Assembly: GCF_009711165.2 (NCBI RefSeq)
Contig: NZ_WMID02000001.1
Span: 124,001 to 188,000, forward strand
From: Flavobacterium sp. MC2016-06
GTDB lineage: Bacteria > Bacteroidota > Bacteroidia > Flavobacteriales > Flavobacteriaceae
Reading direction: 5' to 3'
Length of the DNA: 64,000 nucleotides
Both the position numbers and the translations under genes were made by a program. This document shows, piece after piece, positions 54,113-63,415 of this stretch. Numbering within the stretch: position 1 is the first letter of the stretch; each line of letters begins with the position of its first letter. The notes under the pieces are model-generated. The model did not search any database. It worked only from the letters and a program-made list of their open reading frames with translations, and was not told the origin of the DNA.

Positions 54113-55858
54113 TTAATTTATTTGTACAATGCTTCCTTTTAACACGGCAGTAGCACCAGACGACAATTCTGCACCTGCGCTTCCTTCTGCCTTAAATTGT
54201 GCTGTGGCTTTTATGGAAACATTGGCTCCTTCAATTTTTACATCTCCTGTAGCTTTTATTTCAATGTTTCCGGCACTTTCCATTTTTATTCCTTTGCTGT
54301 CGATGGTGATTATATTAGAATTTTCATCTTCTATTTTTATGACACCTTGATCTTCATCCAGCGTTATTTTTTTGCCTGCTGGAGTTTCAATCCCAATTGT
54401 TTTTTTATCATCATCAAACAAAACCTTCATTTCGCTTCGGGTTACAATTCCCTTTTTATGATTATCGTCAGAAGCTGTAATTGGCGCAGGTTTACCGCTG
54501 CTGTGAAGCATTCCTAAAACGATGGCATTGTTTGGATCTTCATTTACAAAACCAATAATTACTTCATCTTCAATTTCAGGTCTAAAAAAAATGCCTCTGT
54601 TTTCTCCCGCATCGGGTGAAGCTACGCGACACCAAATTCCCTGTTCGTCATTGTTGATGATTGGAATTTTTACTAAAATCCTATCTTCACCATTTGGATC
54701 GCTTTCGAGCTGTGTTACAATTCCGGTATGAAGTCCTTTTATGGCCGAAATAATTCCAGAACCTGTTGGTGTATGAATGTCATACGTTTCAGAAAACCAT
54801 TCTGGATTTAATCCGAATTGTGCATCAATAGTCCAATTTCCCTCTGATATTTCGTGAAATACTCCAGTGATGTAAGCTTTTCCATTAAATCGATCACCAA
54901 CGCCTTCGAGCGTAATGATCGTGTTTGGTTTTACAGCTGGAATTCCTTGAAATTTAGCTCTTCCGCGAATTTTAGATAATTGCTGAAAAAGTAATTTGGC
55001 ATCTGCCCAATCCTGAAGCTCAACTTCTGTAATCGTGCCGCCGTGACGTAATTGTAAGTTATCCAGTTCGATAGTTTCGGCTAAATCAGAAGCAGAAAGA
55101 TTTCCGTTTAGACTTACACCCGGATCATTTGCTTCAATTTCAACTATTTCCTGATTGGCGTAATCCCAACTGTACGAAGAGACTTTTGCAAATTGATTTC
55201 GAGCATCTATTTCAGCATCAAAATCGAGTAGAGTAGCTCCAAAAGTTACTGTTTCTACAGATGATGCCGTTACGTTGGGTTTACTAATGCTGATTTTTCC
55301 ATTCTCAACAAAACAAAGTTTACCATTGGCCTGCGCTCTTGAAACTATAAAATCCCAATCGGAAGTATTATACTGAACGAGTTCTTTGTGACTGAAGTTT
55401 GTTGCTTCAACCTCTTTGTCTAAGCCGTAACTGTCAATGATTTCTTCGAATGCTTCACTGTCTTTAACATCATAAAAATACTTGCTCTTTCTTCCAATAG
55501 TAAGCTTCACTGCTTCGTCTTTGCATTCGATAATTAATAAAGAAGTACTGCTTTTTATTTTGATCGAATGTTTGATGATAATTCCTTTATAAATCGTTTC
55601 TTCATCATTGTGATAACCAGCAGTTATTTCAATTTTTTTACCAGGAATGAGCAGTTCTTCATTACTTAATTTAAAATCCCTTTCCGAAGCTTCTCCATCA
55701 ACAAGAACAATCTGAGCCATAGGAATCCGGTTTACTTCATTTTGTACCACAATACTTTTTACTTGATAGGTTTTAGACAATTCTTCTCCTTCAATTAAAA
55801 TTTTATGCGTTACTAAATCGGCACTTTTACTGGTTTGTATGACTCCGCTGTTGTTCAT
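54113..55858 (-). CDS. VgrG-like spike protein (Afp8 type)
   Basis: A 581-aa spike protein. The OB-fold segment reads GIVTQLESDPNGEDRILVKIP then DEVIIGFVNEDPNNAIVLGM, the gp5/VgrG signature. The C-terminal strand region is repetitive (IEIKATGDVKIEGANVSIKA), like a beta-helix needle. The N-terminal part resembles the hub/GPD fold. The start overlaps the LysM gene stop by one base. Confidence 0.93.
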   Translation of the reverse strand: MNNSGVIQTSKSADLVTHKILIEGEELSKTYQVKSIVVQNEVNRIPMAQIVLVDGEASERDFKLSNEELLIPGKKIEITAGYHNDEETIYKGIIIKHSIKIKSSTSLLIIECKDEAVKLTIGRKSKYFYDVKDSEAFEEIIDSYGLDKEVEATNFSHKELVQYNTSDWDFIVSRAQANGKLCFVENGKISISKPNVTASSVETVTFGATLLDFDAEIDARNQFAKVSSYSWDYANQEIVEIEANDPGVSLNGNLSASDLAETIELDNLQLRHGGTITEVELQDWADAKLLFQQLSKIRGRAKFQGIPAVKPNTIITLEGVGDRFNGKAYITGVFHEISEGNWTIDAQFGLNPEWFSETYDIHTPTGSGIISAIKGLHTGIVTQLESDPNGEDRILVKIPIINNDEQGIWCRVASPDAGENRGIFFRPEIEDEVIIGFVNEDPNNAIVLGMLHSSGKPAPITASDDNHKKGIVTRSEMKVLFDDDKKTIGIETPAGKKITLDEDQGVIKIEDENSNIITIDSKGIKMESAGNIEIKATGDVKIEGANVSIKATAQFKAEGSAGAELSSGATAVLKGSIVQIN

Positions 55859-56541
55859 CAGGATTGTTTTTGTAAGGGAGGGAAAAATAATTTCTGCCCT
55901 GTTTTTAGTTTTCTAAAATTGACAATGTTATTTGCTTTAGCAACTTCCAGATAATACTTAGAATCGCCGTAGATATTAAAAGACATTAGAGGCAGTGTAT
56001 CGCCTTCTGTCACCGTTCTGTAATGTGTTAAATCGGGCGACTTGTTGTTTTCTCTTGCAGCTCTTAAATTGTCTTCTACAAACCCTTGAAATTTTGCTTT
56101 TGCAATTGCTCTTATTGGAGTTCCGTCGGGTTTAAAGAGTTTAAATTCTACAGTCATTTCGGTCATAGCGCCTTTAAAAAGGAGCGTTCCCCAAGAAATA
56201 ATCAGATAATTGGGTTTGTGCTCATCGCCATTATAATCCAGAATAACCTTCTTGAATTTCTCAATGTCATCAATAATTCCATTTTCAGAACTAGGATAAC
56301 CGTTAATGACTCCCGAACGGTCAAAAACAAAATCAAGTTCTAGATTTTCAGGTAATTTTTTATTGAATTTAGGAGAAACTGTACTTGTACCCGAAGCCTG
56401 AGCATCGTCGGTTTCAATTTTATAGTGGTACGTATACTTCTCCGGATTCATTAAAGTCGCAAATTCGCCATCGGCAATTTTGTTGTTAAATTCCGGATCG
56501 CTATAAGCAACAACTTTAAGTTTTTCTAATTCCCCAGCCAT
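55858..56541 (-). CDS. eCIS LysM-like hub protein (Afp7 type)
   Basis: A 227-aa protein with the Afp7-type N-terminal domain (FATLMNPEKYTYHYKIE, then VEFKLFKPDGTPIRAIAKAKF) and a C-terminal LysM-like module (VTEGDTLPLMSFNIYG, YYLEVAKANNIVNFRKLK, LFFPP). It connects tube and spike. It starts 2 bp after the DUF5908 gene. Confidence 0.9.
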   Translation of the reverse strand: MAGELEKLKVVAYSDPEFNNKIADGEFATLMNPEKYTYHYKIETDDAQASGTSTVSPKFNKKLPENLELDFVFDRSGVINGYPSSENGIIDDIEKFKKVILDYNGDEHKPNYLIISWGTLLFKGAMTEMTVEFKLFKPDGTPIRAIAKAKFQGFVEDNLRAARENNKSPDLTHYRTVTEGDTLPLMSFNIYGDSKYYLEVAKANNIVNFRKLKTGQKLFFPPLQKQS

Positions 56542-56543
56542 GA

Positions 56544-56702
56544 TCAGCGTTCTTTTTTACGTTCAATAATTTTCATTACCTGTTCTACACATTCAGCTAC
56601 CGGATCTTCGCCCTTGCTTTTTGGAGCGGTTGGCGAAGAATTTGGTTTTGATCCTTCACTTATGTTTATCTTAATGTGAAGCTCTTTTATTTCTATCGGC
56701 AT
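56544..56702 (-). CDS. DUF5908 small eCIS protein
   Basis: A 52-aa protein beginning MPIEIKELHIKINI, the DUF5908 pattern, followed by a short Ser/Pro linker (SKPNSSPTAPKSKG) and a C-terminal helix (ECVEQVMKIIERKKER). It is bounded by 2-bp gaps on both sides, and its locus 1 counterpart (8907-9077) has the same start and place. Its role in the particle is unknown; it may correspond in position to Afp6. Confidence 0.85.
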   Translation of the reverse strand: MPIEIKELHIKINISEGSKPNSSPTAPKSKGEDPVAECVEQVMKIIERKKER

Positions 56703-56704
56703 GA

Positions 56705-57151
56705 CTAACTTTTAATTAAAGTGAAATAATTATAGGTAAGTTCAACGTTTTCAACAACGAGCTTACTTTCTTCGGCATTAAAATCTTCAACCGACCATTT
56801 TACAGGATAGGCGTGAGCCACATTCCATGAAATCAACGGGTTGTGTTCCTCATTGAGTAATTTGATTGTGAGGTTAACGGGTTTAAACGCGAAGTTTTCT
56901 ATAGCATCCCGGCACCAGTCGATAACTGCAGAATCAATCAGCATTCCTCTTTTTAAAGTCAGGTTTGGATATTTTGTCTTTACAGGAAGTTTGTGCTTGA
57001 ATCTGTTTTCACCACCTTCGGCTATCTCCTCGGTTTCTATATCTACAGATAAACCAGAAACGGTTTGAAACTGATGGTCTTTTTGCTGCGTGCCAAGACC
57101 TTCAAATTCAACTAAAAAGTGAAAACCAACAGGTGGATAATAGTTAGCCAT
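56705..57151 (-). CDS. eCIS tube protein 2 (Afp5 type)
   Basis: A 148-aa tube-family protein with HFLVEFEGLGTQQKDHQFQT, SVDIETEEIAEGGENRFKHK, LTLKRGMLIDSAVIDWCRD and VENVELTYNYF. These match the second tube protein of locus 1. It is likely the tube initiator between baseplate and main tube. The gene starts 2 bp after the main tube gene. Confidence 0.93.
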   Translation of the reverse strand: MANYYPPVGFHFLVEFEGLGTQQKDHQFQTVSGLSVDIETEEIAEGGENRFKHKLPVKTKYPNLTLKRGMLIDSAVIDWCRDAIENFAFKPVNLTIKLLNEEHNPLISWNVAHAYPVKWSVEDFNAEESKLVVENVELTYNYFTLIKS

Positions 57152-57153
57152 GA

Positions 57154-57582
57154 TTAATCATTTTGAATGGATAAACCTTCGTGAACTAATTCCATAGATT
57201 CAATAGCAACTTCGTTTCCGTCAGCTTTTAAATCAGTAGACTGAACTTTAGTCGGCCATGCGTTTTTTACTTTCCAAGTAACCACTGGTTCGTGTTCCTC
57301 ATTGAGTAATTTGATCGTAATGTCTCTTCTTTCGATCGTATTTAGTTTTACAGTATTCCACCAATTGTAATACTCATTATCGCTGGCAAAAGTTCCTCTT
57401 TTCATTGTTATGTTAGAGAATTTCTGCATGCCGGGCATTTTAATTTTGGTGTATTCGGGACTTGCTCCCTGACGGTATTCAATGACTTCCGTTTCTACAT
57501 CTAATCCAGAAACTTCTGTAAATCCTATTTTTGTTCCACCCCAGTCAACTGAGAAATGAAACTTTGATAGCGGATAACTCAT
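57154..57582 (-). CDS. eCIS main tube protein (Afp1 type)
   Basis: A 142-aa tube protein with FHFSVDWGGTKIGFTEVSGL, then VETEVIEYRQGASPEYTKIK, MPGMQKFSNITMKRG and WKVKNAWPTKV. It would form the stacked-ring inner tube. It lies 29 bp after the sheath gene. Confidence 0.95.
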   Translation of the reverse strand: MSYPLSKFHFSVDWGGTKIGFTEVSGLDVETEVIEYRQGASPEYTKIKMPGMQKFSNITMKRGTFASDNEYYNWWNTVKLNTIERRDITIKLLNEEHEPVVTWKVKNAWPTKVQSTDLKADGNEVAIESMELVHEGLSIQND

Positions 57583-57611
57583 GATTTATATTTTTTTAAT
57601 GTTGATATTAA

Positions 57612-59729
57612 TTAAGATTCCTGCATTTTGTGAGAGAAACGAAGGATAATGAATTCAGCCGGACGAACTACTGCCATTCCGACTTCAATAACCATTCTGC
57701 CTTCTAAAATATCCAGTGCCGACATGGTTTGTCCCAACCCAACTCTTACATAAAAAGCTTGTTCTGGTTTTGCGCCGGCCAAAGCTCCAGCTCTCCATTG
57801 AAGAATTAAAAAATTCTCAATCATTGCTCTAATTCTTATCCAGGTATTGGCATCGTTAGGTTCAAATACAAATTGATCAGTAGCTTTTTTGATAGATTCT
57901 TCTGCCATGTTAAAGAAACGGCGAACGGGTACATAACGCCATTCGTTGTCGTTACCAGCCAGTGTTCTAGATCCCCAAACTAAGGTTCCTTTACCCGTAA
58001 AGCTTCTTATTGCATTGATAGATTTTCCTGCAACAGTATCAACATTCAGGTTGTCTTGATCGCCATTGGTGATTTTTAATGTTGGTTTTATCACATAATT
58101 TATGCCCACATTTGCAGGAGCTTTCCAAACGCCTCTGTTTGAGTCTACACGAGCATAAATTCCGGCTACTGCGCTGCTTGGCGGTAATGTAACAGGCAAA
58201 GCTGCTATTTCGGCTTTGATAGCGTTGTACGATTTGTTGTCCAGACCTTCAATATCGCCAAGAAAACGTCCATTCATTGCACCATTGTTAACATCTGTAG
58301 TCGTAACATTATTGATTTCATCTTTAATGGTTTCAACCAGCGTTGTCATATCTTCTGTTGCAGTGGCTTTATTGAAAACATCAACCGTAATAACCAAATT
58401 GTTATTAGGTAATTCGATAATAGAATTGGTAGGAGCAGTAGGTACCGTGAAAGTAAGGAGTTTACCAATTTCATCAATCACGTTTACAGTATTGCTTTTT
58501 ATATTCTGTGCTACTTTAAGGTTGGTATTTGATGCTTTTAATTTAGCAGTAAGATCTGTTAGATTGTCTCTAACTTTTTCGATTTTGTTATTTCCTTCAA
58601 ATAAATCGACAAAAACATCTAATGCTGCCTGAAGCGCATCTCCTGCATTGGCAACTTCTTCTACAGATGCAATAGCTGATTCTGCAGCGTTTTGAATTTT
58701 ATCTTTCTCTGATATTAAAGTATTCAGATCGGCAGTCAATGTTTCTAAAATAGTAACAAAAGCTGCTGTTTTTGCTACAGTAAAAGTTTCAGATCCTGCA
58801 GCGGCATTGTTGTATCCTGCAGTGCTGTCTATATAAGTAAGCGCACTGGCAACACTTCCCGAAATTAAATCGTTTACAGTATCGGCATCGTCATCTGTTA
58901 CTACGACTAGATTTGCTGTAGTTAGTGTAACGGTTGCCAAAGCATCTTCAACTTCTCCAAAAGCAGTTGATATGGCATCTGGTACATTGGTTACGTGGTT
59001 GATTAAAATATCATCTTCATTGTATCTGTAATCTAAAATAGTGTCGAGATAAGGATAATAAGCTGCACCGTATTTCAGGTAATCTTTTTCAAGAGAAATT
59101 TGTTCTCTCAAAGCTTTAGAATCCTCTCCAATATCAGTAGAATTATATGTGTCGATTATTGCAAATCGATCCTGCATATCATGGCACTGTATTAAAGCAT
59201 TTGAGTATAAGGCGTAAAAATCAGGTTCAAGCAGTGCTTTGGCATCTGGAAATAATAACAATGTCGGTTCGTCTTCCGCTTTTAATAAATCCAACCCGGC
59301 TGTCAAATCAGTAAAAAGAACAGGATTTTGTTTGCTGTTTACGTCCTCATAATTTTTTACCGAAACGATATAACATGGGCCGCCGCCATTTGCAAAATAC
59401 ATTTGAAGTGCATAATACATTAAAAATGGTTTTGGATCACTCGGCTGATTTACAACGATGTTTCTTTCGGTTACTACATTGTCTGTTACCACGTCTGTCA
59501 CATCTACTGAAATTGTATCTTCTGGATATGCAAATCCAAAATAAGTTTCATAATCCAGTAAAGAGGTAATTCGTGTAGGAATCCTGTCGAGATCGTTCTC
59601 GGTTTTTTTAGCAGCTTTTTCTGTATAGCCAATAAAAGCAGGAATCGCAGTTTCTACCTGAGCAACAGAAGGAGGAAACTTTACGATTTCCTCAATATAT
59701 ACTCCAGGCGTTTTGTAAGTTGTTGCCAT
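57612..59729 (-). CDS. eCIS contractile sheath protein with large internal insertion
   Basis: A 705-aa sheath protein. The conserved parts are TYKTPGVYIEEIVKFPPSV, ETAIPAFIGYT, FANGGGPCYIVSVKNYE, and near the C-terminus NVDTVAGKSINAIR, WGSRTLAGNDNEWRYV and VRPAEFIILRF. Between GAAYYPY (residue 222) and LPPSSAVAG (residue 515) there are about 290 residues, against about 83 in the locus 1 sheath. The extra part is Ala/Thr/Val-rich, helical, and has a possible coiled coil (residues 330-425). In sheath proteins insertions at this level are usually exposed on the particle surface. It is the only sheath gene of the locus. Confidence 0.93.
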   Translation of the reverse strand: MATTYKTPGVYIEEIVKFPPSVAQVETAIPAFIGYTEKAAKKTENDLDRIPTRITSLLDYETYFGFAYPEDTISVDVTDVVTDNVVTERNIVVNQPSDPKPFLMYYALQMYFANGGGPCYIVSVKNYEDVNSKQNPVLFTDLTAGLDLLKAEDEPTLLLFPDAKALLEPDFYALYSNALIQCHDMQDRFAIIDTYNSTDIGEDSKALREQISLEKDYLKYGAAYYPYLDTILDYRYNEDDILINHVTNVPDAISTAFGEVEDALATVTLTTANLVVVTDDDADTVNDLISGSVASALTYIDSTAGYNNAAAGSETFTVAKTAAFVTILETLTADLNTLISEKDKIQNAAESAIASVEEVANAGDALQAALDVFVDLFEGNNKIEKVRDNLTDLTAKLKASNTNLKVAQNIKSNTVNVIDEIGKLLTFTVPTAPTNSIIELPNNNLVITVDVFNKATATEDMTTLVETIKDEINNVTTTDVNNGAMNGRFLGDIEGLDNKSYNAIKAEIAALPVTLPPSSAVAGIYARVDSNRGVWKAPANVGINYVIKPTLKITNGDQDNLNVDTVAGKSINAIRSFTGKGTLVWGSRTLAGNDNEWRYVPVRRFFNMAEESIKKATDQFVFEPNDANTWIRIRAMIENFLILQWRAGALAGAKPEQAFYVRVGLGQTMSALDILEGRMVIEVGMAVVRPAEFIILRFSHKMQES

Positions 59730-59747
59730 AATTGATTGTTTTAATTA

Positions 59748-60590
59748 TTAAATAAATATTTCCGAATAATAATCGTCATTGATTTTTGTTATTGATTTTA
59801 CAGATGGATTAGCATAATGACTGTTAACGGGTTGTGGCGGCGTAAAATCGGTAAGCGGGTCAACTTCAACAAAACCAAATCGAGCTAATGGTTTCGTTTT
59901 ATTGGTTTTAATTTCGGTTGCTGTTTTGCGGTTGATGTATTTCCAAAGTGTTTTTCGATTGTCAAAATGAATTTTAAAATTTGGACTTATCATTTTGCCC
60001 AGATTTGTTATAATATCTGCCGAATTATTGTCGCCCTTCATGGTTAGTGAAATTATCCCAAACGAACCTTGTTTTTCTGATGGTTGAAATGTCGAGATTA
60101 GATCTGTAGTCGTTTTTTCAGATACCAAATATTGATTTGAGATTAATTTGTTATCATTTATTTTTGGGAGATATTCAAATGAAGCTGGTTCTGTAGAAGG
60201 CTTAACATTGCTGAATAGATATATTTGATTGAAAGCAAAATCTAGATTAGTATAATTCTCAAATTGATAGTCATTGATATTTATTCGGAATTTTAAGTTT
60301 AAAGCAGCAGGAATTTTTATAAAAGGGTCTGTTTCATCTGTTTCAGTAACTTTAATGTATACACAAAAGCCTGCTTTGTTTTTTTTGAATACCATTTTGT
60401 AGTTTTTGAGTACTTTATTGGTTTCAAAAGTGGGCGTTATAGTTGTAAATGCATCTGTACTGAATTTTTGCAGCATATTTTCTTTAGCTGCATCGGGCAT
60501 ACTTTCAAAGGTCTCTTCGCCGTTATTCAGAAAATAATTATGAAGAACTGTTACTTCAAATAACAATCTATATGTAAGATCAAAACTCAT
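59748..60590 (-). CDS. conserved eCIS protein of unknown function
   Basis: A 280-aa protein, the positional counterpart of 11672-12511. It lies between the DUF4255 gene (4-bp overlap) and the sheath gene (18 bp). Segments include LLFEVTVLHNYFLNNGEETF, PTFETNKVLKNYKMVFKK and LWKYINRKTATEIKTNKTKP. It is beta-rich, without a signal peptide. I do not recognise the family. The repeated occurrence in this slot argues for a genuine eCIS component. Confidence 0.75.
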   Translation of the reverse strand: MSFDLTYRLLFEVTVLHNYFLNNGEETFESMPDAAKENMLQKFSTDAFTTITPTFETNKVLKNYKMVFKKNKAGFCVYIKVTETDETDPFIKIPAALNLKFRININDYQFENYTNLDFAFNQIYLFSNVKPSTEPASFEYLPKINDNKLISNQYLVSEKTTTDLISTFQPSEKQGSFGIISLTMKGDNNSADIITNLGKMISPNFKIHFDNRKTLWKYINRKTATEIKTNKTKPLARFGFVEVDPLTDFTPPQPVNSHYANPSVKSITKINDDYYSEIFI

Positions 60591-61189
60591 GACTGTTCTT
60601 TGGTTTTTGTTACACCTTTTACGGTACTGACTAATTGTCCTTCTCCTTGTGCGATATTGCGTTCGATTTGTATCATACTGACTTTATACAAAGCCGATGG
60701 AAATTGTTTTCCTCCCAATGTTCCCCAGATGTAGTTTAACTCTTCAAAAGTGGGTGTGTAGAGCTCAACCGAGAATCTGAAATTGTCGATATTATTTAAT
60801 GCAACATTATTTCTGTTGTAAATAGTGTTGGATTGTGTAAATAGTTTTTTGCCCTGAAAAAAAGCAATGATTTTTGAAATATCATTGAGGGAATTAATGT
60901 ATTTATTTCTGTTGGCGCTAAAAAGAATATATAGGTTTAAATTGATGACGCTGTTTTTATATATTGTTTTGGAATTTTCGATGGAATGATTTGGAAAATT
61001 TTTTAAAGCAGCTTCTTGATCTAAATTGATTAGAGTAAGCGCTACTTTGTTTTCTAAATTTGTAGCTATAGTATCGTTTTGAGATTCTAAAAGAGCGATG
61101 TTTTCTGCCACAACAGATTTTTCTAATCCGATTTCGTCGAGATAGTTATTTACTTGTTCTGTAATTATTTGAATAACCTCAAAAATCAT
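60587..61189 (-). CDS. DUF4255 (Pvc16 N-terminal) cap/terminator protein, Afp16 type
   Basis: A 200-aa protein of the DUF4255 family. It starts MIFEVIQIITEQVNNYLDEI and has VALTLINLDQEAAL, LNLYILFSANRNKYINSLND and ELNYIWGTLGGKQFPSALYK, as in the locus 1 copy. Afp16-type proteins bind the end of the growing tube-sheath and stop polymerisation. It is the first gene of locus 2, with a long leader upstream (61190-61784). Placing this gene first differs from the canonical afp order, where it is last. Confidence 0.9.
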   Translation of the reverse strand: MIFEVIQIITEQVNNYLDEIGLEKSVVAENIALLESQNDTIATNLENKVALTLINLDQEAALKNFPNHSIENSKTIYKNSVINLNLYILFSANRNKYINSLNDISKIIAFFQGKKLFTQSNTIYNRNNVALNNIDNFRFSVELYTPTFEELNYIWGTLGGKQFPSALYKVSMIQIERNIAQGEGQLVSTVKGVTKTKEQS

Positions 61190-61784
61190 GTCTAATAAAG
61201 TTTTATCAGGTGGTACATTAGTAAAATTTATTCTGTGTAATCGTAAGCATATGTCCTACTAGAAGTGACAAGTTTTAAGTCTTATATTAAAAAATAAAGA
61301 AGAGTCTTCTGACTTTGCTTTAAATTTGAAATAAAACAATGGGCTTAAATATTGATGCAAGATAGAAAAGGAAGGACTAACCATAAAAGGGGAAAAACAC
61401 CCTTTTTTTTCAGTATTTATACTGTTAAAATATTGATTATGATTAAGTTATGACGTTTGTTTTAGTTGTCTTATTTTGCATAAAACATTAAATTATAAAG
61501 AATGGTAAAGGGATTATAGATATATTACAAGCTTTTATGAATTTGTATATTTTTTAAAAGAAGATAATATTGTCTAAGAGCTGTGGGTAACATTTACATT
61601 TTTTAACTTAGGTTTATTTTAAGTTATAAAGGAATAAGTAAGTTCAGAATCATTCTGTAAATTGTCAGTATGACTTTTTATATCTTTGATTTATTTTTTA
61701 ATTTACCTAGATACAACAGAACTGCGCGGCTTACAACTATTACTTAATTTTGTAATGAAGCAGCCAGCTTCTTAATATTATACT
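61190..61784. promoter_or_regulatory. 595-bp region between eCIS locus 2 and the DUF1826 gene
   Basis: I see no gene. The region should hold the leftward promoter of locus 2 and a rightward promoter for DUF1826. TAATTTTG at 61745-61752 fits the -7 box on the plus strand, but no matching TTG lies at the right distance. A weak hairpin (AAAAGGG 61385-61391 with CCCTTTT 61400-61406, T-run following on the plus strand) lies in the leader side of locus 2. Confidence 0.5.
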
Positions 61785-62483
61785 ATGAGCAATACATTTT
61801 CTGACAACAGCCAAATAGGAATGGTATCTTCTTTTTCTGAGCTTGTACATACCGATTTTAAGGGAGAAATGAATGCGCTATGCTGGCACAGAAATTTGGA
61901 TGGAGATTTTAATGAGATTGTTGCCCAGTTAAGTATAAAAGAAAATATAACGGAAGTTTTTTCTGAAGATCTAATAGCGCTCCAATTATCAGAAAAAGGG
62001 AATAGAGCAAGGGAAATAATCTTAAATGATTTACAATTATTGGCTGATTTTGGGGCTTCGCCCTCTCTTAATTTACTGAAGTGTTATGAGCGTGATGATG
62101 AATTTGATTTCATATCGACTGATGTGTATTCGTTTCATGTTGATCGTTCGCCAATTGCAACAGATACTTTTTTATGTACCTATCACGGAGCGGCAAGTGA
62201 TATTGTTTCTAATTCGCAAGCAGAACAAAAAATTCTAATTCCAGAAATCCGAACAAAGTTAAAAGAGCTGTATAATGGACCATCGGAAGAATTCGAAAAC
62301 TTTCTAAAGGAAAATTATTTTGACTTGCATTATCAGATACATGCGGATGTAGAACCTATTAATTTAGGATTAGTGCATCTTTGGCGACTGGCCGTAGATC
62401 ATCCAAAACAACAAGTGTTACCTTGTATTCATAGAGCACCAATAGAAAATGAAGGAGAATATAGGTTGTTGTTGATTTGCTAA
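61785..62483 (+). CDS. DUF1826 domain protein
   Basis: A 232-aa soluble protein that I assign to DUF1826. Key segments are NALCWHRNLDGDF, LLADFGASPSLNLLKCYERD, DVYSFHVDRSPIATDTFLCT, YHGAASDIV, HLWRLAVDHP and LPCIHRAPIENEGEYRLLL. The spaced His/Asp residues in FHVDRSP and HLWR could form a metal site, but that is inference. The family has no firm function. It is divergent from eCIS locus 2. Confidence 0.65.
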   Translation: MSNTFSDNSQIGMVSSFSELVHTDFKGEMNALCWHRNLDGDFNEIVAQLSIKENITEVFSEDLIALQLSEKGNRAREIILNDLQLLADFGASPSLNLLKCYERDDEFDFISTDVYSFHVDRSPIATDTFLCTYHGAASDIVSNSQAEQKILIPEIRTKLKELYNGPSEEFENFLKENYFDLHYQIHADVEPINLGLVHLWRLAVDHPKQQVLPCIHRAPIENEGEYRLLLIC

Positions 62484-62621
62484 GGGAAATTATTGATTTT
62501 TCATTATGATATTAGAATAAAAAGTATAGTTTCCGTTTTTTTTGGTTATTATTACTTTTTAAGGCTTTGTCGTATCTATATATAAACCCTTACATTTTAG
62601 TGATTTAAAAAAAGAACATAA

Positions 62622-63081
62622 ATAAATACCAAAGGTCATTGTTATCCTAAAGCTAATATTCTTCAGGTAGTTTATTTGAAATTAAGATTTACATTGATAC
62701 AGGGATGTTGAGGAAATAATAAAAATGAACGCAATAACATTTAATCATTCTACGATTAAGAGCTGGGTATTTAAATTTGCCCTGTCGACCAAATGTATTA
62801 AATATAGATAAAAGTGGCCCTAACGTTAGTGCAATTAGATTTTACAACAAATTTTCTTTTTCGAATATATAAAGATTCGACAATGTAAATATCTCAATAC
62901 TATCGTTGAACAGGGCCATGGTTTTATAAAATGGAGAATACAAAACTGTTTGGATTTCAAAAATTTTGAGTCTGTCAAAAGAACTCTAAATAGAATTTAA
63001 ATTCTACATATGTTGAGAAAGAATCAGATGAATAAGCCAGAGAAAACTATGTTTAAATCGTTTTGTAAATCGGAAGCATAA
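62622..63081 (+). pseudogene. decayed IS6-family transposase
   Basis: A heavily mutated relic. The start is ATA instead of ATG. The N-terminal region (NTKGHCYPKANILQVVYLKL) matches the relic at 18282, and an internal piece reads NIDKSGPNVSAI, the DDE-core segment VIDKSG. The 3' part reads VEQGHGFIKWRIQNC, then KNFESVKRTLNRI, a stop, HMLRKNQMNKPEKTMF and SFCKSEA with the final stop. Frameshifts and stops occur throughout. It cannot be functional. Confidence 0.75.
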
Positions 63082-63415
63082 TTTTTAGATCACTGATTTC
63101 TAATTGTATGATAAATGCGATAGAACCATAGAAATAATTCATCATTACAGATTGTGAAACAAGAAATTTATATTAGGAATTAATTTGTTAATTTTTCTAA
63201 AATAACAATAAAAAATATTGTAATATAGCGCCCAAACTGAAGTTAAATATAAAAAATCATAAATTTTAGACAATCAGATGATTATAGTAATTTAAGAATG
63301 AAAAATGTCATTAGAAAATAATAATGTCTTAAATGTATGTATCTATTTTGTCTACATATCTGTATCATTGAACTACTGTGTCGATTAATTTATGATTAAA
63401 CCAATTTATTTTAAA
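63082..63415. promoter_or_regulatory. upstream region of the RHS-like gene
   Basis: A 334-bp gap without a gene. It contains TTTGTCTAC at 63347-63355, the same 9-mer that is repeated upstream of eCIS locus 1. No other clear site is seen. Confidence 0.4.

Noticed and set aside
31527..61189. Type VI secretion system
   Set aside because: VgrG-like, PAAR and sheath proteins occur, but no TssJLM membrane complex or ClpV is seen. The single-core AAA+ ATPase and the tape-measure protein fit an eCIS.
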